Of a DNA stretch of 23,948 nucleotides, positions 22,467-23,948 are shown one piece after another. Source of the stretch: CAZHEV01 sp964531335 [NCBI: uncultured bacterium] (GTDB taxonomy: Bacteria > Eisenbacteria > RBG-16-71-46 > CAZHEV01); NCBI GenBank assembly GCA_964531335.1, contig CAZHEV010000023.1:6010-29957 (forward strand). The letters are read 5' to 3'. How positions within the stretch are numbered: the first letter of the stretch is position 1; each line of letters starts with the position of its first letter. The translations under genes and the position numbers were made by a program. The notes under the pieces are model-generated. The model was given only the letters and a program-made list of their open reading frames with translations, did no database searches and was not told where the DNA came from.

Positions 22467-22805
22467 CAAGTAGCGCCGACCGCCCGGCGTGGCTGACCGC
22501 TCGCGGGGGAGAGGCGATCGGGTGACCGGCCGGGGGGCGGGAGCCGCTAGCCGCCTGGGAGCCCATGCCTTGCGGCCCCGGTCTGACGCGGGGTCAAGCC
22601 CCACCGGCCTTCGGCCGAAATATATAATGCCGCACAAAGTGCCCCTAGAGCCGGTTCAACGGCCAGGGGGCGCGGGTCGACATGCAGTGCGCCGGGAAAA
22701 CACATGGCGCCGCGGAAAGTGTGCCTGGGGGGCGCCTCGGGCGGAGTCTATTGTCATTGTGATGTTCTCTGGCCGGCGGGAGGCGGTCACGAGGGAGACA
22801 GGCCA
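22467..22805. other. Leader region upstream of the HD-GYP gene
   Basis: About 340 bases without a convincing gene. It holds a hairpin CGGCC-TTC-GGCCG next to a perfect TATAAT (22623-22628), for which no -35 could be found, and just downstream a compound stem (CCCCT 22642-22646 with AGGGG 22665-22669, and an inner GCCG/CGGC around GTTCAA at 22650-22663). If TATAAT is a promoter, this stem is in the transcribed leader. I compared it with the GEMM c-di-GMP riboswitch core and saw no match. Confidence 0.35.
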
Positions 22806-23939
22806 GTGTCTGAAAACCGGAAGTCGAGTCTTTTGGGTTCTCGTTTCAAGCTCTCCGACAGCGCAAAGGTGAACGAGCGCTTACAAAGCCGAGATGACGC
22901 GGAGTCGGCCTCGGCCGGAATCTGGCCCGTCGTGATAGGGGACGAAACAAAGCCCGCGGAGGCCGTCCGGAAGAACGGCCGGCTCAGCCTCAATACAAAG
23001 GCCTTCCTGATCATGGGTGGCACGGGGCTAGCCGCCGCCTTCACCATATCGCCCTTGATCCTCCTCTTCGACGGCATAACCGCCCAGACCTACGTCCTTC
23101 TGGGCTGTCTGATGGCGCTCGCGTCGTTCATTGCGGGCGTCGCCAATTACCAGATAGTTCTAAGAGGAGTGCAGGGGCTGGTGGTGAAGCTCGTGCAGCG
23201 GGGCACGCTTCTACAGGAATCGGCAAAGCCCAACGGCAAGCGCCCGATCAACCACGGTGAGATCGACACCGTGGACTCGTTGATAACCAGTTTGCTGGAC
23301 AAGGTGAGCGCGGGCGAGGAGGCCCAAGTGAGGCTGGAGCAGGACGCTCTGTTCTCCGCCATCAGCTCGCTCGCGGCGGCGCTGGAGGCCCGGGACCCCT
23401 ATACCAGGACGCATTCCAGGAACGTGGCGCGCTTCTCCGGAAGGCTCGCCGGCAAGATGGGGTTGGACGACGCGGACATCGACGAGATACAGCTCGCGGG
23501 GCAGCTTCACGACATCGGCAAGATCGGGATCAGGGACGAGATCCTGTTGAAGCCCGGCAGCCTAACCGGCGATGAGTTCATCGAGATAAAGAGGCACCCC
23601 GAGCTGAGCGTCAACATATTGAGGCCCTTCAGGTATCTCGACAACGTCCGGGCGGCGATAAGGCACCACCACGAGAAGATGAACGGCTCCGGCTACCCCG
23701 ACGGGCTGAAGGGGGAAGACATACCGCTGGGCGCCCGGATCATGGCCGTGGTTGACGTATTCGACGCCATGACGTCGGATCGCCCCTACCGGCCCGCGCT
23801 CGACTTCGACGAGGCCATGATGGAGCTCGAGCGGATGAGCGGCCCGGAGCTGGATCCCGAGTGCGTCGAGGCCTTCCTGGAGCTGGTCGAGGAAGATCCC
23901 GATCTCGCGATGATGCGCACTCTCGATCTCTGCCATTGA
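22806..23939 (+). CDS. Membrane-anchored HD-GYP domain protein (predicted c-di-GMP phosphodiesterase)
   Basis: The 377-residue protein has a polar N-terminus, two hydrophobic helices (about 65-86 and 94-117), a short HAMP/coiled-coil-like linker, and an HD-GYP domain (about 195-365). HDIGKIG (H235, D236) is the HD metal motif and HHEKMNGSGYPDGLKG contains the GYP (296-298), with later VVDVFDAMTSDRPYRPA characteristic of HD-GYP proteins. These hydrolyse cyclic di-GMP to pGpG or GMP. I start at GTG 22806, seven bases after GAGGGAGA; upstream in-frame starts (from 22704) would add a Gly/Cys-rich stretch unlike a protein N-terminus. The stop lies nine bases from the end of the window, and it is the last gene seen. 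Regulator, perhaps of motility or biofilm. Confidence 0.93.
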   Translation: MSENRKSSLLGSRFKLSDSAKVNERLQSRDDAESASAGIWPVVIGDETKPAEAVRKNGRLSLNTKAFLIMGGTGLAAAFTISPLILLFDGITAQTYVLLGCLMALASFIAGVANYQIVLRGVQGLVVKLVQRGTLLQESAKPNGKRPINHGEIDTVDSLITSLLDKVSAGEEAQVRLEQDALFSAISSLAAALEARDPYTRTHSRNVARFSGRLAGKMGLDDADIDEIQLAGQLHDIGKIGIRDEILLKPGSLTGDEFIEIKRHPELSVNILRPFRYLDNVRAAIRHHHEKMNGSGYPDGLKGEDIPLGARIMAVVDVFDAMTSDRPYRPALDFDEAMMELERMSGPELDPECVEAFLELVEEDPDLAMMRTLDLCH

Positions 23940-23948
23940 GGCGGCAAC

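Noticed and set aside
22560-22700. Possible GEMM c-di-GMP riboswitch or tRNA-like GGTTCAA segment
   Set aside because: The GGTTCAAC stem-loop lacks the other tRNA arms, and the GEMM core nucleotides are not present.
1-23948. CRISPR array, insertion sequence, integrase or prophage
   Set aside because: No regularly spaced repeats, transposase or recombinase motifs or terminal inverted repeats were seen.

Overview
The window is 23.9 kb of GC-rich chromosomal DNA from a bacterium. Evidence for a bacterium: Shine-Dalgarno sites before most genes, an HD-GYP protein, a hybrid HisKA_3 sensor kinase and bacterial DNA repair and zinc-transport genes. ATA and AGG codons are common despite the high GC, which points to an uncultured or deep-branching lineage. 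No rRNA or other phylogenetic marker is present, so I do not assign a phylum. Coding density is high, nearly all genes are on the plus strand, and I see no insertion sequence, integrase, tRNA or CRISPR array.

Region 1 (1-2.76 kb) holds small, separately placed genes: a YjbQ family enzyme overlapping the end of an upstream reading frame, a class I SAM methyltransferase, a carboxymuconolactone-decarboxylase-fold protein without the usual cysteine pair, an encapsulated-ferritin (EncFtn) type protein with no encapsulin gene nearby, and two unrecognised small ORFs, one perhaps frameshifted.

Region 2 (3.3-7.63 kb) is the most striking part: a translationally coupled operon of a double-domain KaiC ATPase, KaiB, and a large three-PAS histidine kinase fused to a receiver. 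Stop and start codons overlap at both junctions. There is no kaiA, and the KaiC lacks the C-terminal tail that KaiA binds in cyanobacteria, while catalytic Glu pairs and a Ser-Ser phosphosite in CII are kept. This looks like a compact non-cyanobacterial Kai timing or signalling module with its own output kinase. A roughly 540-bp non-coding leader precedes it.

Region 3 (7.6-11.4 kb) has a convergent metallo-beta-lactamase-fold hydrolase with an apparent leaderless promoter, a Fpg/MutM DNA glycosylase with a degenerate zinc finger, a YihY/BrkB membrane protein and an ADP-ribosylglycohydrolase.

Region 4 (11.4-16.4 kb) has a DUF255 thioredoxin-fold protein flanked by two gene remnants (a pirin fragment upstream, a class III aminotransferase fragment downstream), then two ZIP metal transporters bracketing a SpoIIAA/STAS-like protein.

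Region 5 (16.5-23.9 kb) looks catabolic: a GH3 glycosidase with a PA14 insert, an exported M14 metallopeptidase and an M20 metallopeptidase, followed by a membrane-anchored HD-GYP protein predicted to act on cyclic di-GMP.
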